64,000 nt of DNA from Pseudomonas alloputida (GCF_021283545.2 NZ_CP128540.1:4003501-4067500), one strand, 5' to 3'; numbered from the stretch's first letter, positions 24,554 to 34,871 are shown. Notes: generated from the sequence alone by a model not told the origin. Numbers and translations: made by a program.

Positions 24554-25576
24554 TTAGCGGTAATCATTGAACAGGTCCGGGCGCGGCCCGGTGGACTCAC
24601 GCAAGACGATACGCGGGGCGACAATGCGCTGCTCCGCCGCGCCTTGCCGGGGCGTAGCGATACGCGTCAGCAGCAACGAGGCAGCGCTCTCGCCCAGTTC
24701 GCGGATCGACTGGCCCACGGTGGTCAGTGATGGGTACACGTAGCGGCTCAGTTCGATGTCATCGAAGCCGATCACCGACAGCTCGCCGGGTACGCTGATA
24801 TTGCGTTCGGCTGCAGCGCGCAGCACACCAAAGCCGATCATGTCGTTGCCGGCAAAAATCGCCGAGGGCCGCTTGCCTTCCAGCACCTGCGCCGCCGCTG
24901 CATGGCCACCCGGGCTGGTGAAGTCGCAGTGCAGTACACGGCTGCCCGGCACGGGCGCACCGGCTTCGGCCATGGCACGGCGGAAGCCGCTCAGGCGCAG
25001 CTGGGTAACCCCGGTTTCGGCGGGGCCGCCGATATAGGCGACGTCGCGATGGCCAAGCTCCAGCAGATGCCGGGTGGCCAGGTACGCCCCCTGCTCGTGG
25101 TCAATGCGCACCAGGTCGGCATCGACGCCTTCCAGCTCACGGTCGACGATGACCATTGGCGTGCGCACACTGGCCAGGCTTTGCAGCAAGTCGTCGTCCT
25201 GGCCCACCGAGGCCACTACCAGGCCGTCGATGCGCTTTTCCAGCAGCACGCGCAGGTAGCTGCGCTGCTTCTGCGGGTTGTCGTCGGAGTTGCACAGGAT
25301 CACGCAATAGCCGTTGCGCTCGCAGGCGTCTTCGATACCCCGCGCCAGCTCGGCGAAGTACGGGTTGACGCTGTTGGGCACCAACAGGCCGATGGTGGCC
25401 GTGCTGCGCGCTTTCAGCGAGCGCGCCACCGCACTGGGCACGTAATCCAGTTCGATGATGGCGGCTTCCACTTTCAGCCGCACCTGCTCGCTGACCGGAC
25501 GGGTCTTGTTGAGTACATGGGACACGGTGGTGTAGGAAATACCCGCCAGTGCCGCGACGTCTTTGATGGTTGCCAT
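24554..25576 (-). CDS. rbsR: Ribose operon repressor (LacI family)
   Basis: The 340-aa protein begins with a LacI-type helix-turn-helix (MATIKDVAALAGISYTTVSH, then VLNKTRPVSEQVRLKVEAAI) and the hinge helix YVPSAVARSLKARST. The periplasmic-binding-like core follows. It probably represses rbs expression until ribose binds. It lies inside the operon between rbsC and rbsK, so it controls its own level. A LacI-type palindrome lies upstream of rbsB. Confidence 0.95.
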   Translation of the reverse strand: MATIKDVAALAGISYTTVSHVLNKTRPVSEQVRLKVEAAIIELDYVPSAVARSLKARSTATIGLLVPNSVNPYFAELARGIEDACERNGYCVILCNSDDNPQKQRSYLRVLLEKRIDGLVVASVGQDDDLLQSLASVRTPMVIVDRELEGVDADLVRIDHEQGAYLATRHLLELGHRDVAYIGGPAETGVTQLRLSGFRRAMAEAGAPVPGSRVLHCDFTSPGGHAAAAQVLEGKRPSAIFAGNDMIGFGVLRAAAERNISVPGELSVIGFDDIELSRYVYPSLTTVGQSIRELGESAASLLLTRIATPRQGAAEQRIVAPRIVLRESTGPRPDLFNDYR

Positions 25577-25580
25577 GTTG

Positions 25581-26576
25581 TCAGTTCCGCCGGCCTGCGC
25601 GCCGGCTACGGTAAGTGTCGAGCACCACGGCGATGACGATCACCGCCCCGGTGATGATGCGTTTGGTCGGCTCGCTGGCACCGATCTGCGCCAGCCCGGC
25701 GGCCAATACGGAAATGATCAGTACGCCAAAGAAGGTGCTGATGACCGAGCCACGCCCACCCATCAGGCTGGTGCCGCCGATCACGACGGCGGCAATGACC
25801 TGCAGCTCCAGGCCAGAGCCGGCATTGGGGTCGGCGGCTTCCAGCCGCGAGATCTGGAACAGTGCGGCCAGGCCGGCGAGCAGGCCCATCAGGGCGAACA
25901 CCAGCACTTTGTAAGGGCGCGGATCGATACCGGCCAGGCGCACGGCCTCTTCGTTGGTGCCGATACCGATCAGGTAACGGCCGAACACCGTGCGCGTCAG
26001 TACCAACTGGGCGAGCACGATCACCAGCAAGGCGATGATGAACGCTGGCGAAACACCAAAGGCGACCGGGTTGGAGAACCAGGCATAGGCGTCGCCGATA
26101 TAGGCGGTGCGCGAGTCGGTGAACTGATAGGCCAGGCCACGGGCCATCTCCAACACACCAAGCGAGACGATGAACGACGGGATGCGCCAGGCCACGGTGA
26201 CGCCACCGGTAATGCTGCCGGCCAGGGCGGCCACGGCCATGCCCAGCAGCGCCGAGGGCAGCACGCCCCAGCCCCAGCCGAGTATCGCCACGCTCACCGT
26301 CGAGGCGGCCAGCGCCAGCACCGAGCCCACCGACAGGTCGATGCCGCCGATGATCAGCACGAAGGTCATGCCCACCGCCAGCACCATCAGGTCCGGGATC
26401 TGGTTGGCCAGCGTGCTGAAGGTGCCATACGACCAGAAGTGGCTGCTGAGGAACGAGAACAGCACGATCATCGCCAGCAAGGCGCCAGCCAGGCCCAGGT
26501 AGGTGCCCAGGCCAAAGTACGTACCGCTGCGGCGCACGGGGGCGGCGTCCTGGTTGTTGAGCGGGGTGGTTTTCAT
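25581..26576 (-). CDS. rbsC: Ribose ABC transporter permease
   Basis: The 331-aa BPD_transp_2 permease has about eight to ten hydrophobic segments (for example GLAGALLAMIVLFSFLSSHF and IPDLMVLAVGMTFVLIIGGI). The EAA-like region is GTNEEAVRLAGIDPRPYKVL. It forms the inner-membrane channel with RbsA and RbsB. Its start overlaps the rbsA stop by 4 bp. Confidence 0.96.
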   Translation of the reverse strand: MKTTPLNNQDAAPVRRSGTYFGLGTYLGLAGALLAMIVLFSFLSSHFWSYGTFSTLANQIPDLMVLAVGMTFVLIIGGIDLSVGSVLALAASTVSVAILGWGWGVLPSALLGMAVAALAGSITGGVTVAWRIPSFIVSLGVLEMARGLAYQFTDSRTAYIGDAYAWFSNPVAFGVSPAFIIALLVIVLAQLVLTRTVFGRYLIGIGTNEEAVRLAGIDPRPYKVLVFALMGLLAGLAALFQISRLEAADPNAGSGLELQVIAAVVIGGTSLMGGRGSVISTFFGVLIISVLAAGLAQIGASEPTKRIITGAVIVIAVVLDTYRSRRAGRRN

Positions 26577-28126
26577 GCATCCATCCTGGGGGCTGCATCA
26601 TGCAGCAGCGCGTCACGTTTCTGATAACCGGCGAAGGCGGCGGCAAGCAACTGGTCCTGGCTCCAATGATCACGCGCGAAGGTGTCGATCAGGCGGCCAG
26701 CGGACAGCACGGCGATGCGGTCGCAAATCAGCATCAGTTCGCGCAGGTCACTGGACACCACCACCAAGGCCTTGCCTTGGCGCGCCAGCTCGGCCAGCAG
26801 GCCATAAATGTCGAACTTGGCGCCCACATCGATGCCACGCGTGGGTTCGTCGAACAGCAGCACCTGGCAATCGCGCTCCAGCCAGCGGCCGATCACCACC
26901 TTCTGCTGGTTACCGCCAGACAGCTCGCCCACCACTTGCTGCGCGCCAGCACTGCGAATGCGCATGGCCTGGATCTGGCGTTCGGCCAAGGCCTTTTCCG
27001 CTTCGCTATCGAGCACACCGGCGCGCGATACCGCGCCCAGGTTGCCCAACGCAATGTTGGCGCTGATCGACTGCGTCAACAGCAGGCCCTCGCCTTTGCG
27101 GTCTTCGGTTATCAGCGCGATACCGGCACGCACTGCAGCCTTGGGCGAGTCGATGCTGACCGCCTGTGGCGGCTGGCCGAGCGCGATACCGCCGCTGTCG
27201 GCGCGATCGGCACCGTAGATCAGGCGCAGCAGCTCGGTACGGCCGGCGCCGATCAGGCCGGAGATGCCAAAAATCTCCCCTGCCCTGACTTCGAACGACA
27301 CCTCGCGCACCTTGTCGCCACGGCACAGTTTGTCGACCTTGAGCAGCGGTGCACCCAACTGCCGTCGACCCAGGTCGATATGCTCGCCCAGCTCGCGGCC
27401 GACCATCAGGTTGACCAGCTCGGCGCTGCTGTAGCGCTGGATCGGCTCGTCGCACACCAGCTTGCCATCGCGCAGCACAACGATGCGTTGGGCCACGCGC
27501 TGCAACTCTTCCAGGCGATGCGAGATATAGACGATGGCCACGCCGCGGGCGCGCAGGCGCTCGATCTGGGTGAACAGCAACGCCACCTCGCGCGCAGTGA
27601 GCATGGCAGTGGGCTCGTCCAGGATCAGCACATGGCAGTCACCGATCAGGTTGCGGGCAATCTCGACCATTTGCTGATGGCCGATGCCCAGTTCGCCGAC
27701 AGGGGTGTCCGGGTCAATGGCGTCGAGCCCGACCCGAGCCATGGCAGCCGTTGCCAGCTGGCGCAAACGCTTGTGGCTGATCCAGCCGAAGCGGCTGGGC
27801 AGGTTGTCGAGAAACAGGTTTTCCGCCACGGTCAGCGTCGGCAGCAGGTTCAGCTCCTGCATGACCATGCGCACCCCAAGGCGTTCGGCCTCGCCGCGGC
27901 TGCCGGGCGCGTAGGCCTGGCCGCGGTAGGTCATGTGACCGGTGGTGGGCACCTCCAGGCCGCTGATAAGCTTGGACAACGTACTCTTGCCTGCGCCGTT
28001 CTCGCCGGTCAGGGCCAGCACTTCGCCCGCGCGCAGGCTCAGGCTGACCTCGCCGAGTACGGGCTGGGCATAGGTCTTGCCCAGGCCGCTGGCGGCAAGC
28101 ACCACTTCATTGGCCAATGCAGGCAT
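26573..28126 (-). CDS. rbsA: Ribose ABC transporter ATP-binding protein
   Basis: The start at 28126 has AGGAG 8 bp upstream; an ATG at 28147 is an alternative. The 517-aa protein has two ABC domains. The first shows Walker A GENGAGKST and Walker B VLILDEP. The second has a degenerate P-loop (GLIGAGRTELL) and an intact signature (LSGGNQQKVVIGRWL), as usual for sugar-type RbsA/MglA. It energises ribose uptake. It lies between rbsB and rbsC. Confidence 0.96.
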   Translation of the reverse strand: MPALANEVVLAASGLGKTYAQPVLGEVSLSLRAGEVLALTGENGAGKSTLSKLISGLEVPTTGHMTYRGQAYAPGSRGEAERLGVRMVMQELNLLPTLTVAENLFLDNLPSRFGWISHKRLRQLATAAMARVGLDAIDPDTPVGELGIGHQQMVEIARNLIGDCHVLILDEPTAMLTAREVALLFTQIERLRARGVAIVYISHRLEELQRVAQRIVVLRDGKLVCDEPIQRYSSAELVNLMVGRELGEHIDLGRRQLGAPLLKVDKLCRGDKVREVSFEVRAGEIFGISGLIGAGRTELLRLIYGADRADSGGIALGQPPQAVSIDSPKAAVRAGIALITEDRKGEGLLLTQSISANIALGNLGAVSRAGVLDSEAEKALAERQIQAMRIRSAGAQQVVGELSGGNQQKVVIGRWLERDCQVLLFDEPTRGIDVGAKFDIYGLLAELARQGKALVVVSSDLRELMLICDRIAVLSAGRLIDTFARDHWSQDQLLAAAFAGYQKRDALLHDAAPRMDA

Positions 28127-28146
28127 GGCCGATTCTCCTGGCAGCA

Positions 28147-29106
28147 TCAGGGCTTCTTGGTGATGAGTTCGACCGGGGTCTGGATGACGTTGTCGGCATC
28201 CACATCAGGCTTTTCGCCCTTGACCATTTTCAGCGCCGCCTGAATGCCATACACCGCCTGCTGGCTGGCCGCCTGGTCGAGGGTGGCAAGCACCCGACCG
28301 TCTTCAAGCATTGGCTTGATGGCATTGATGTTGTCATAGCCCACCACTTGCACCTGGCCGGTCTTGCCAGCGGCACGCACGGCGGACACAGCGCCCAGGG
28401 CCATGCTGTCGTTGCCGGCCAGCAAGGCCTTCAGGTCGGGGTATTCGTTGAGCATGGAGGCGGCGACGGCGTTGCCTTTGTCGATCTCCCAATTGCCGCT
28501 TTGTACCGAGACGATTTTCATCTGCGCGGCGTCCATGGCGTCCTTGAAGCCGGCGGTGCGCTGCTGGGCATTGGTGGTGGTCGACACGCCTTCGATAATG
28601 CCCACCTGGTCGCCGGCCTTGAGCTTCTGGCTGGCCAGGTAATCGCCAACCAGGCGCGCGCCCTTGCGGTTGTCGGGGCCGACGAAGGGAACGCTGATGC
28701 CTTTGCTCTTTAGCAGATCAGGGTCCAGACGGTTGTCGATGTTGATCACCACCACGCCCTGGTCCATGGCCTTCTTCACCGCCGACACAAGCGCCTTGGA
28801 ATCAGCCGGGGCAATCACCAGCGCTTTGGCGCCGGCATTGACCATCTGCTCGACGATGCGGATCTGCTCGCCAGTGTCGGTCTCGTTCTTGATGCCGTTG
28901 GCGATCAGCTCGAACTCGTCGGCATGGGTTTTCTGGTAGTCCTTGGCGCCGTCTTCCATGGTGCGGAAGAACTCGTTGGCCAGCGACTTCATGACAAGGG
29001 CGACCTTGGGCTTGTCTTCAGCGTGGGCGGCAGACAATGGCAAGGCGAGGCTAAGCGAGGAAATGACAGCGAGGGCCAGCAGACGACCGGGGAACGGCAG
29101 CTTCAT
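28147..29106 (-). CDS. rbsB: Periplasmic ribose-binding protein
   Basis: The 319-aa protein has a signal peptide (ALAVISSLSLALPLSAAHA) and the periplasmic-binding fold (KVALVMKSLANEFFRTMEDG; VVVINIDNRLDPDLL; QVVGYDNINAIKPML). It delivers ribose to RbsAC. It is the first gene of the operon rbsB-A-C-R-K-D-iunH, behind a LacI-type operator. Confidence 0.96.
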   Translation of the reverse strand: MKLPFPGRLLALAVISSLSLALPLSAAHAEDKPKVALVMKSLANEFFRTMEDGAKDYQKTHADEFELIANGIKNETDTGEQIRIVEQMVNAGAKALVIAPADSKALVSAVKKAMDQGVVVINIDNRLDPDLLKSKGISVPFVGPDNRKGARLVGDYLASQKLKAGDQVGIIEGVSTTTNAQQRTAGFKDAMDAAQMKIVSVQSGNWEIDKGNAVAASMLNEYPDLKALLAGNDSMALGAVSAVRAAGKTGQVQVVGYDNINAIKPMLEDGRVLATLDQAASQQAVYGIQAALKMVKGEKPDVDADNVIQTPVELITKKP

Positions 29107-29143
29107 GAACGATGACTCCGAATCTTGTGTTTTTTGTCGGATA

Positions 29144-29155
29144 GCAAACGTTTGC
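29144..29155. promoter_or_regulatory. RbsR (LacI-type) operator
   Basis: GCAAACGTTTGC is a perfect 12-bp palindrome with a central CG, the form used by LacI/PurR/RbsR repressors. It lies 38 bp upstream of the rbsB ATG, where a repressor would block initiation. Confidence 0.85.
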
Positions 29156-30562
<1,407 letters not shown>

Positions 30563-30570
30563 GTGCTTCC

Positions 30571-30600
30571 CCCTCAGGGCCGGTGCGCCGGCTCTGAGGG
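30571..30600 (+). terminator. Terminator-like inverted repeat after ansB
   Basis: CCCTCAGGGCCGG and CCGGCTCTGAGGG form a long, nearly perfect stem with a TGCG loop, 9 bp after the ansB stop. There is no T-run, so termination strength is uncertain. Confidence 0.7.
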
Positions 30601-30742
30601 CCTCGTTGCCAATTCCTCAACCGCGTAGACACAGAGGTTACAAACCGGCGACATCGTTTACCTTTCTGACCGGCCTCATGGTTTACAGGCCAACGCTGGA
30701 TTTCTCCTGACAAGCTGTTGCGAATTTACTTACAGTGAAATA

Positions 30743-30758
30743 CTGTATGTGCATACAG
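30743..30758. promoter_or_regulatory. LexA (SOS) box
   Basis: CTGTATGTGCATACAG is a perfect CTG-N10-CAG palindrome, the LexA box form. It lies 20 bp upstream of the GTG start of the DUF1654 gene, where LexA would block the promoter. The DUF1654 and endA genes are therefore probably SOS-inducible. Confidence 0.9.
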
Positions 30759-30777
30759 CAAAAACAAGGGAATTCCT

Positions 30778-31020
30778 GTGTCCAGCACCGCCTCCGCCAC
30801 CCCGAGCAGCTATGAACAGCTGGGTGTACGCATCCAGAAGATCATCAACAGCCCCACCGCCCAGCGCAGCCGTGCGGCGCTGATCTTCCGCCTGGAACAG
30901 GAAAGCCCGGATGACTGGGAGACCCTGCTTCAGGAGATCGCAGAAAACGATAACGTCACCCTCGCCCATCGCGACGATGGCGGTGTGCAGATTTTCTGGA
31001 CGATACCGAAGGAAGATTGA
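30778..31020 (+). CDS. DUF1654 protein under SOS control
   Basis: The 80-aa protein starts with GTG at 30778. It has the DUF1654 core (SYEQLGVRIQKIINSPTAQR; ALIFRLEQESPDDWETLLQE; NVTLAHRDDGGVQIFWTIP). The family occurs in Pseudomonas and its phages and has no known function. Its LexA box and its tight spacing to endA (6 bp) suggest a role in the DNA-damage response. Confidence 0.88.
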   Translation: MSSTASATPSSYEQLGVRIQKIINSPTAQRSRAALIFRLEQESPDDWETLLQEIAENDNVTLAHRDDGGVQIFWTIPKED

Positions 31021-31026
31021 CTGCGC

Positions 31027-31719
31027 ATGAGAGTTTCGCTTTTCGCAGCAGCCTGCCTGTTACTGACCACTCCGCTTGCTCAAGCCGACGCCCCGCGCAC
31101 CTTCCAGGAGGCCAAGAAGGTCGCCTGGAAGCTCTATGCACCACAATCGACCGAGTTTTATTGCGGCTGTAAATACAAGGGCAACAAGGTCAACCTGGCC
31201 TCCTGCGGCTATGCCCCACGCAAGAATGCCCAGCGCGCGTCACGCATCGAGTGGGAGCACATCGTACCCGCCTGGCAGATCGGCCATCAGCGCCAGTGCT
31301 GGCAGAGTGGCGGACGCAAGCAGTGCTCGCAGCATGACGAAGTGTACCAACGCGCCGAAGCCGACCTGCACAACCTGGTGCCCAGCATCGGTGAGGTCAA
31401 CGGCGACCGCAGCAACTTCAGTTTCGGCTGGCTACCAGAACAACGCGGCCAGTATGGCCGCTGCCTGACCCAGGTCGACTTCAAGGCGAGGAAGGTGATG
31501 CCGCGCCCGTCGATCCGCGGCATGATCGCCCGCACCTACTTCTACATGAGCAAGCAGTACAACCTGCGCCTGTCCAAACAGGATCGCCAGTTGTTCGAGG
31601 CCTGGAACAAGACCTACCCGCCGCAAGCCTGGGAGCGGCAACGCAACCAACAGGTCGCCTGCGTGATGGGGCGGGGAAACGCGTTCGTGGGGCCGGTCAA
31701 CCTCAAGGCGTGCGGTTGA
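31027..31719 (+). CDS. endA: Periplasmic endonuclease I
   Basis: The 230-aa protein has a signal peptide (FAAACLLLTTPLAQA). The EndA core includes WEHIVPAWQIGHQRQCW with catalytic His and the region HNLVPSIGEVNGDRSNFSFG, with several Cys for disulfides. It cuts double-stranded DNA in the periplasm. Here it follows the DUF1654 gene by 6 bp, likely one SOS operon. The 3' end is convergent with the HD-domain gene. Confidence 0.94.
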   Translation: MRVSLFAAACLLLTTPLAQADAPRTFQEAKKVAWKLYAPQSTEFYCGCKYKGNKVNLASCGYAPRKNAQRASRIEWEHIVPAWQIGHQRQCWQSGGRKQCSQHDEVYQRAEADLHNLVPSIGEVNGDRSNFSFGWLPEQRGQYGRCLTQVDFKARKVMPRPSIRGMIARTYFYMSKQYNLRLSKQDRQLFEAWNKTYPPQAWERQRNQQVACVMGRGNAFVGPVNLKACG

Positions 31720-31722
31720 TCC

Positions 31723-32148
31723 TCAGGCCAGCGTTTGTAAGTAGGCGCTGGCTTCCCGGTAACGGGCCAGCCGCGCCAGGTCGGCGGGGCCCGGACAGGG
31801 GATGCGCGAGAGATCACTGTTGTCGGCCAGATCGGCCAGCTTGACGGTGCGCGCCAGCGGGTCGTCGCCCAGGCGCATCACGAAATCCTGGTAAGGCTCG
31901 CCCTCGCGGCGGTTAAGCGCCAGCAACGCAGCCAGGATTTTCAGCGCGAAACCCTCACGCGCCAGGTCGGACAGGGTCAGCGGGGTGTCCTCGATCACAT
32001 CGTGAAGCACCGCCACAATCCGCTGTTCAGGTGTGGAAACCCGCATCATCACGCGCAAAGGGTGGAGGATATAAGCCGCCCCACCCTTATCGTATTGCCC
32101 TTCATGCGCCCTGGCGGCCACGGCAATGGCCCGCTCCAGTGTAGACAT
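31723..32148 (-). CDS. HD-domain phosphohydrolase, SpoT/SAH-like
   Basis: The 141-aa protein has HD metal ligands: HEGQYDKGGAAYILHPLRVM (His), VAVLHDVIEDTPLT (HD plus ED) and TVKLADLADNSDL (Asp). These are the motifs of SpoT-type and small alarmone hydrolases (MESH1/SAH). It may hydrolyse (p)ppGpp or other nucleotides. It is stand-alone and convergent with endA. Confidence 0.85.
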   Translation of the reverse strand: MSTLERAIAVAARAHEGQYDKGGAAYILHPLRVMMRVSTPEQRIVAVLHDVIEDTPLTLSDLAREGFALKILAALLALNRREGEPYQDFVMRLGDDPLARTVKLADLADNSDLSRIPCPGPADLARLARYREASAYLQTLA

Positions 32149-32246
32149 GAGGCCCTCCCCGTTTGGCAGCTACCACCCCAAGCATAGCCAAACTTGTGTG
32201 AACGGCGCCTGACACAAGCCTTGGCTGCGGCGCCACTTTTACTGGT

Positions 32247-32816
32247 TTAGCGTGCTGCGCCGTGCTGGATGACCACCGAATCGGTACCCAGCTTGGCCAT
32301 CACTTCGTCCCTGCGCGCCTGCGCTTCTTCACGGGTGGGGAACGGCCCCAGCAGCACCACCGGCTTGCCGTCACGGTACTCCACCGAAGAGGGGATGCCC
32401 TTTTCGATCAGGCGCGCCGTCATATCGCTGAGTGCGCCCATGTTGGCGCCCTGTACCACTTCCACATCCCACCCCTGGGGCGCCGGCTGGTCTGCCAGCG
32501 CCTCGGCACGGCGCTGCAGGTCGGCTCCACCGCAGAGCTCACGGATACGCAGGTTGTTGCCGGTATCGTCGACGATGATGTCGTATTGGCCATCGCGCTT
32601 GATCGCCACGTAGCTGCGGTAGGCTTCGTACTGCCCGGCATCGTCCTTGCCGCGGACCTGACCGCAGATGGTGCCCTGGGTGTCGATCCGCACGTTGCCG
32701 AACTTGGCGGTCTTGGGGTTGTGCAGGTGTTCGGCCACCTGCTTGTGCACGCCTTCGACCTCGTTCTCACAGCCCGCCAGGGCGAGCACTGCCATTACCA
32801 CAGCCAGTTTGCGCAC
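32247..32816 (-). CDS. SPOR-domain lipoprotein
   Basis: The GTG at 32816 has GGAGG 7 bp upstream and gives 189 aa; longer frames lack a ribosome site. The lipobox is VLALAGC. The C-terminal 75 residues (WDVEVVQGANMGALSDMTAR; VLLGPFPTREEAQARRDEVM) are a SPOR fold that binds denuded peptidoglycan at division sites. The middle domain has a CGQVRGKDDAGQYEAYRSY segment. It probably acts in the outer-membrane/peptidoglycan layer. Confidence 0.85.
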   Translation of the reverse strand: MRKLAVVMAVLALAGCENEVEGVHKQVAEHLHNPKTAKFGNVRIDTQGTICGQVRGKDDAGQYEAYRSYVAIKRDGQYDIIVDDTGNNLRIRELCGGADLQRRAEALADQPAPQGWDVEVVQGANMGALSDMTARLIEKGIPSSVEYRDGKPVVLLGPFPTREEAQARRDEVMAKLGTDSVVIQHGAAR

Positions 32817-32911
32817 GCGTGTACCTCCAGATTCGAAGGGGCGGATTCTAGCACGCCGGGGTATGCCCGGACCGCGACCAAACGTTACACGCTGCTTCGG
32901 GCGCAAATGCA

Positions 32912-32943
32912 AAAAGGGCGATCATTTCTGATCGCCCTTTTTC
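32912..32943 (-). terminator. Terminator of the distal tRNA-Val
   Basis: AAAAAGGGCGATCA and TGATCGCCCTTTTT form a strong stem just after the 3' end of the tRNA at 32948-33024 on the minus strand, with A/T runs on both sides. Confidence 0.92.
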
Positions 32944-32947
32944 GATT

Positions 32948-33024
32948 TGGTAGGCACAATTGGACTCGAACCAACGACCCCCACCATGTCAAGGTGGTGC
33001 TCTAACCAACTGAGCTATGTGCCT
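32948..33024 (-). tRNA. tRNA-Val (anticodon GAC), copy 1
   Basis: The 77-nt minus-strand tRNA has encoded CCA. The acceptor strand begins AGGCACA, the anticodon stem CCACC/GGTGG encloses TTGACAT (GAC), and the T arm has GTTCGAGTCC. It is identical by eye to the copy at 33197-33273. Confidence 0.97.
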
Positions 33025-33155
33025 GTCGTGTGGTGCGCATATTAGTGGCCCGATGCGTACCTGTAAAGCTCTTTTTTGAGAAAAATCAAAAACTTTCGAA
33101 TGAAAGCGCTTTGCGTCCATGCCGCGGTATTCCCGCTCGCGCGGCAATGGACAAT

Positions 33156-33192
33156 GAAAAAAGGGGTGACCCTTTCGGATCACCCCTTTTTC
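33156..33192 (-). terminator. Terminator between the two tRNA-Val genes
   Basis: A stem of AAAAAAGGGGTGA/TCACCCCTTTTT type follows the 3' end of the upstream tRNA-Val copy. Each copy therefore has its own terminator and promoter region. Confidence 0.9.
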
Positions 33193-33196
33193 GATT

Positions 33197-33273
33197 TGGT
33201 AGGCACAATTGGACTCGAACCAACGACCCCCACCATGTCAAGGTGGTGCTCTAACCAACTGAGCTATGTGCCT
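33197..33273 (-). tRNA. tRNA-Val (anticodon GAC), copy 2
   Basis: Same 77-nt sequence, anticodon GAC, as copy 1. Flanking sequence is also shared: TCGATTTGG after and CCTGTCGTGTGGTGCGCAT before, showing a recent duplication or gene conversion. Confidence 0.97.
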
Positions 33274-33476
33274 GTCGTGTGGTGCGCATTCTACGCATTA
33301 CAAAAACCCTGTCAACACTTTTTTTCGCGCTAACCTACTGAATCTTAAACTCTTTATAGAGAGGCTGACTGAGGGGGGCCCCGTAAAGGATTTTCACCAG
33401 ACGACTAGCGGGTGTTTATTATTATTGATAGCATCGGTACATTCGTTAAAAATATAAAACACGAGGTTCCTGCAGC

Positions 33477-34760
33477 ATGGCTAACACCCCCTACCCCCAG
33501 TCCTACTACGCCGCCTCGGCCAACCCGGTGCCGCCACGTCCGGCGCTGCAGGGTGAGGTGGAAACCGATGTGTGCATCATCGGTGCCGGCTACACCGGCC
33601 TGTCCAGCGCCCTGTTCCTTCTGGAGAACGGCTTCAAGGTGAGCATCGTCGAAGCGGCCAAGGTCGGCTTCGGCGCATCGGGCCGCAACGGCGGCCAGAT
33701 CGTCAACAGCTACAGCCGCGACATTGATGTCATCGAACGCACCGTCGGCCCCAAGCAGGCACAACTGCTGGGCCACATGGCCTTCGAGGGCGGGCGCATC
33801 ATTCGTGAACGCGTGGCCAAGTACAACATTCAGTGCGACCTGAAAGATGGTGGCGTATTCGCTGCCCTTACCAGCAAGCAGATGGGCCATCTGGAATCGC
33901 AAAAGCGCCTGTGGGAACGCTTTGGCCATAATCAGCTGGAGCTGATGGACCAGAAGCGCATCCGCGAAGTGGTTGCCTGCGACAGCTACATCGGCGGCAT
34001 GCTCGACATGAGCGGCGGCCACATCCACCCGCTGAACCTGGCCCTGGGTGAAGCTGCCGCGGTCGAGTCGCTGGGTGGCATCATCTATGAGCAAACCCCG
34101 GCCGTGCGCATCGAACGCGGTGCCAACCCGGTCGTGCATACCCCGCAGGGCAAGGTCCGCGCCAAGTTCATCATCGTTGCCGGCAACGCCTACCTGGGCA
34201 ACCTGGTACCCGAGCTGGCCGCCAAGTCCATGCCATGCGGCACGCAGGTGATCACCACCGAGCCACTGGGCGAAGAACTGGCACGCACCCTGCTGCCGCA
34301 GGACTACTGCGTCGAGGACTGCAACTACCTGCTCGACTACTACCGCCTGACCAGCGACAAGCGCCTGATTTTCGGTGGCGGCGTGGTGTACGGCGCGCGT
34401 GACCCGGCCAACATCGAGGCGATCATCCGCCCGAAAATGCTCAAGGCCTTCCCGCAGCTGAAGAACGTGAAGATCGACTACGCCTGGACCGGTAACTTCC
34501 TGCTGACCTTGTCGCGCCTGCCACAGGTTGGCCGGATTGGCGACAACATCTACTACTCGCAGGGTTGCTCGGGCCACGGCGTGACCTATACCCACCTGGC
34601 GGGCAAGGTGCTGGCCGAGGCCCTGCGCGGCCAGGCAGAGCGTTTCGACGCCTTTGCCGGCCTGCCGCACTACCCGTTCCCGGGTGGCCAGATGCTGCGC
34701 GTACCCTTCAGCGCCATCGGTGCCTGGTACTACAGCCTGCGCGATCGCCTGGGCTTCTGA
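33477..34760 (+). CDS. FAD-dependent amine oxidoreductase (PuuB/OrdL-like)
   Basis: The 427-aa DAO-family flavoprotein has the nucleotide-binding motif VCIIGAGYTGLSSALFLLE (about residues 31-49), ASGRNGGQIVNSYS, and C-terminal GCSGHGVTYTHLAGKVLA. This is the layout of PuuB gamma-glutamylputrescine oxidase and related amine oxidases. The substrate is not given by the neighbours. It oxidises an amine or amino acid to imine with H2O2. Confidence 0.88.
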   Translation: MANTPYPQSYYAASANPVPPRPALQGEVETDVCIIGAGYTGLSSALFLLENGFKVSIVEAAKVGFGASGRNGGQIVNSYSRDIDVIERTVGPKQAQLLGHMAFEGGRIIRERVAKYNIQCDLKDGGVFAALTSKQMGHLESQKRLWERFGHNQLELMDQKRIREVVACDSYIGGMLDMSGGHIHPLNLALGEAAAVESLGGIIYEQTPAVRIERGANPVVHTPQGKVRAKFIIVAGNAYLGNLVPELAAKSMPCGTQVITTEPLGEELARTLLPQDYCVEDCNYLLDYYRLTSDKRLIFGGGVVYGARDPANIEAIIRPKMLKAFPQLKNVKIDYAWTGNFLLTLSRLPQVGRIGDNIYYSQGCSGHGVTYTHLAGKVLAEALRGQAERFDAFAGLPHYPFPGGQMLRVPFSAIGAWYYSLRDRLGF

Positions 34761-34770
34761 TTCAGGCAGG

Positions 34771-34867
34771 CCTGGCCTCTTCGCCGGCAAACCTGCGCCC
34801 ACACGGACTGTGCAATAAGCACAAATCCTGTGGGCGCGGGCTTGCCGGCGAAGAAGCCGGCACAGGC
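34771..34867. repeat. REP pair (inverted)
   Basis: Two REP units in opposite orientation (34771-34800 and 34827-34867) with the CGCCGGCAA/TTGCCGGCG cores flank a 26-bp spacer. The pair lies between the convergent oxidoreductase and the lipoprotein gene. Confidence 0.82.
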
Positions 34868-34871
34868 AACG

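Noticed and set aside
26600..28243. 547-aa plus-strand ORF opposite rbsA
   Set aside because: Antisense shadow spanning two real genes; composition biased to Gln, His and Ala.
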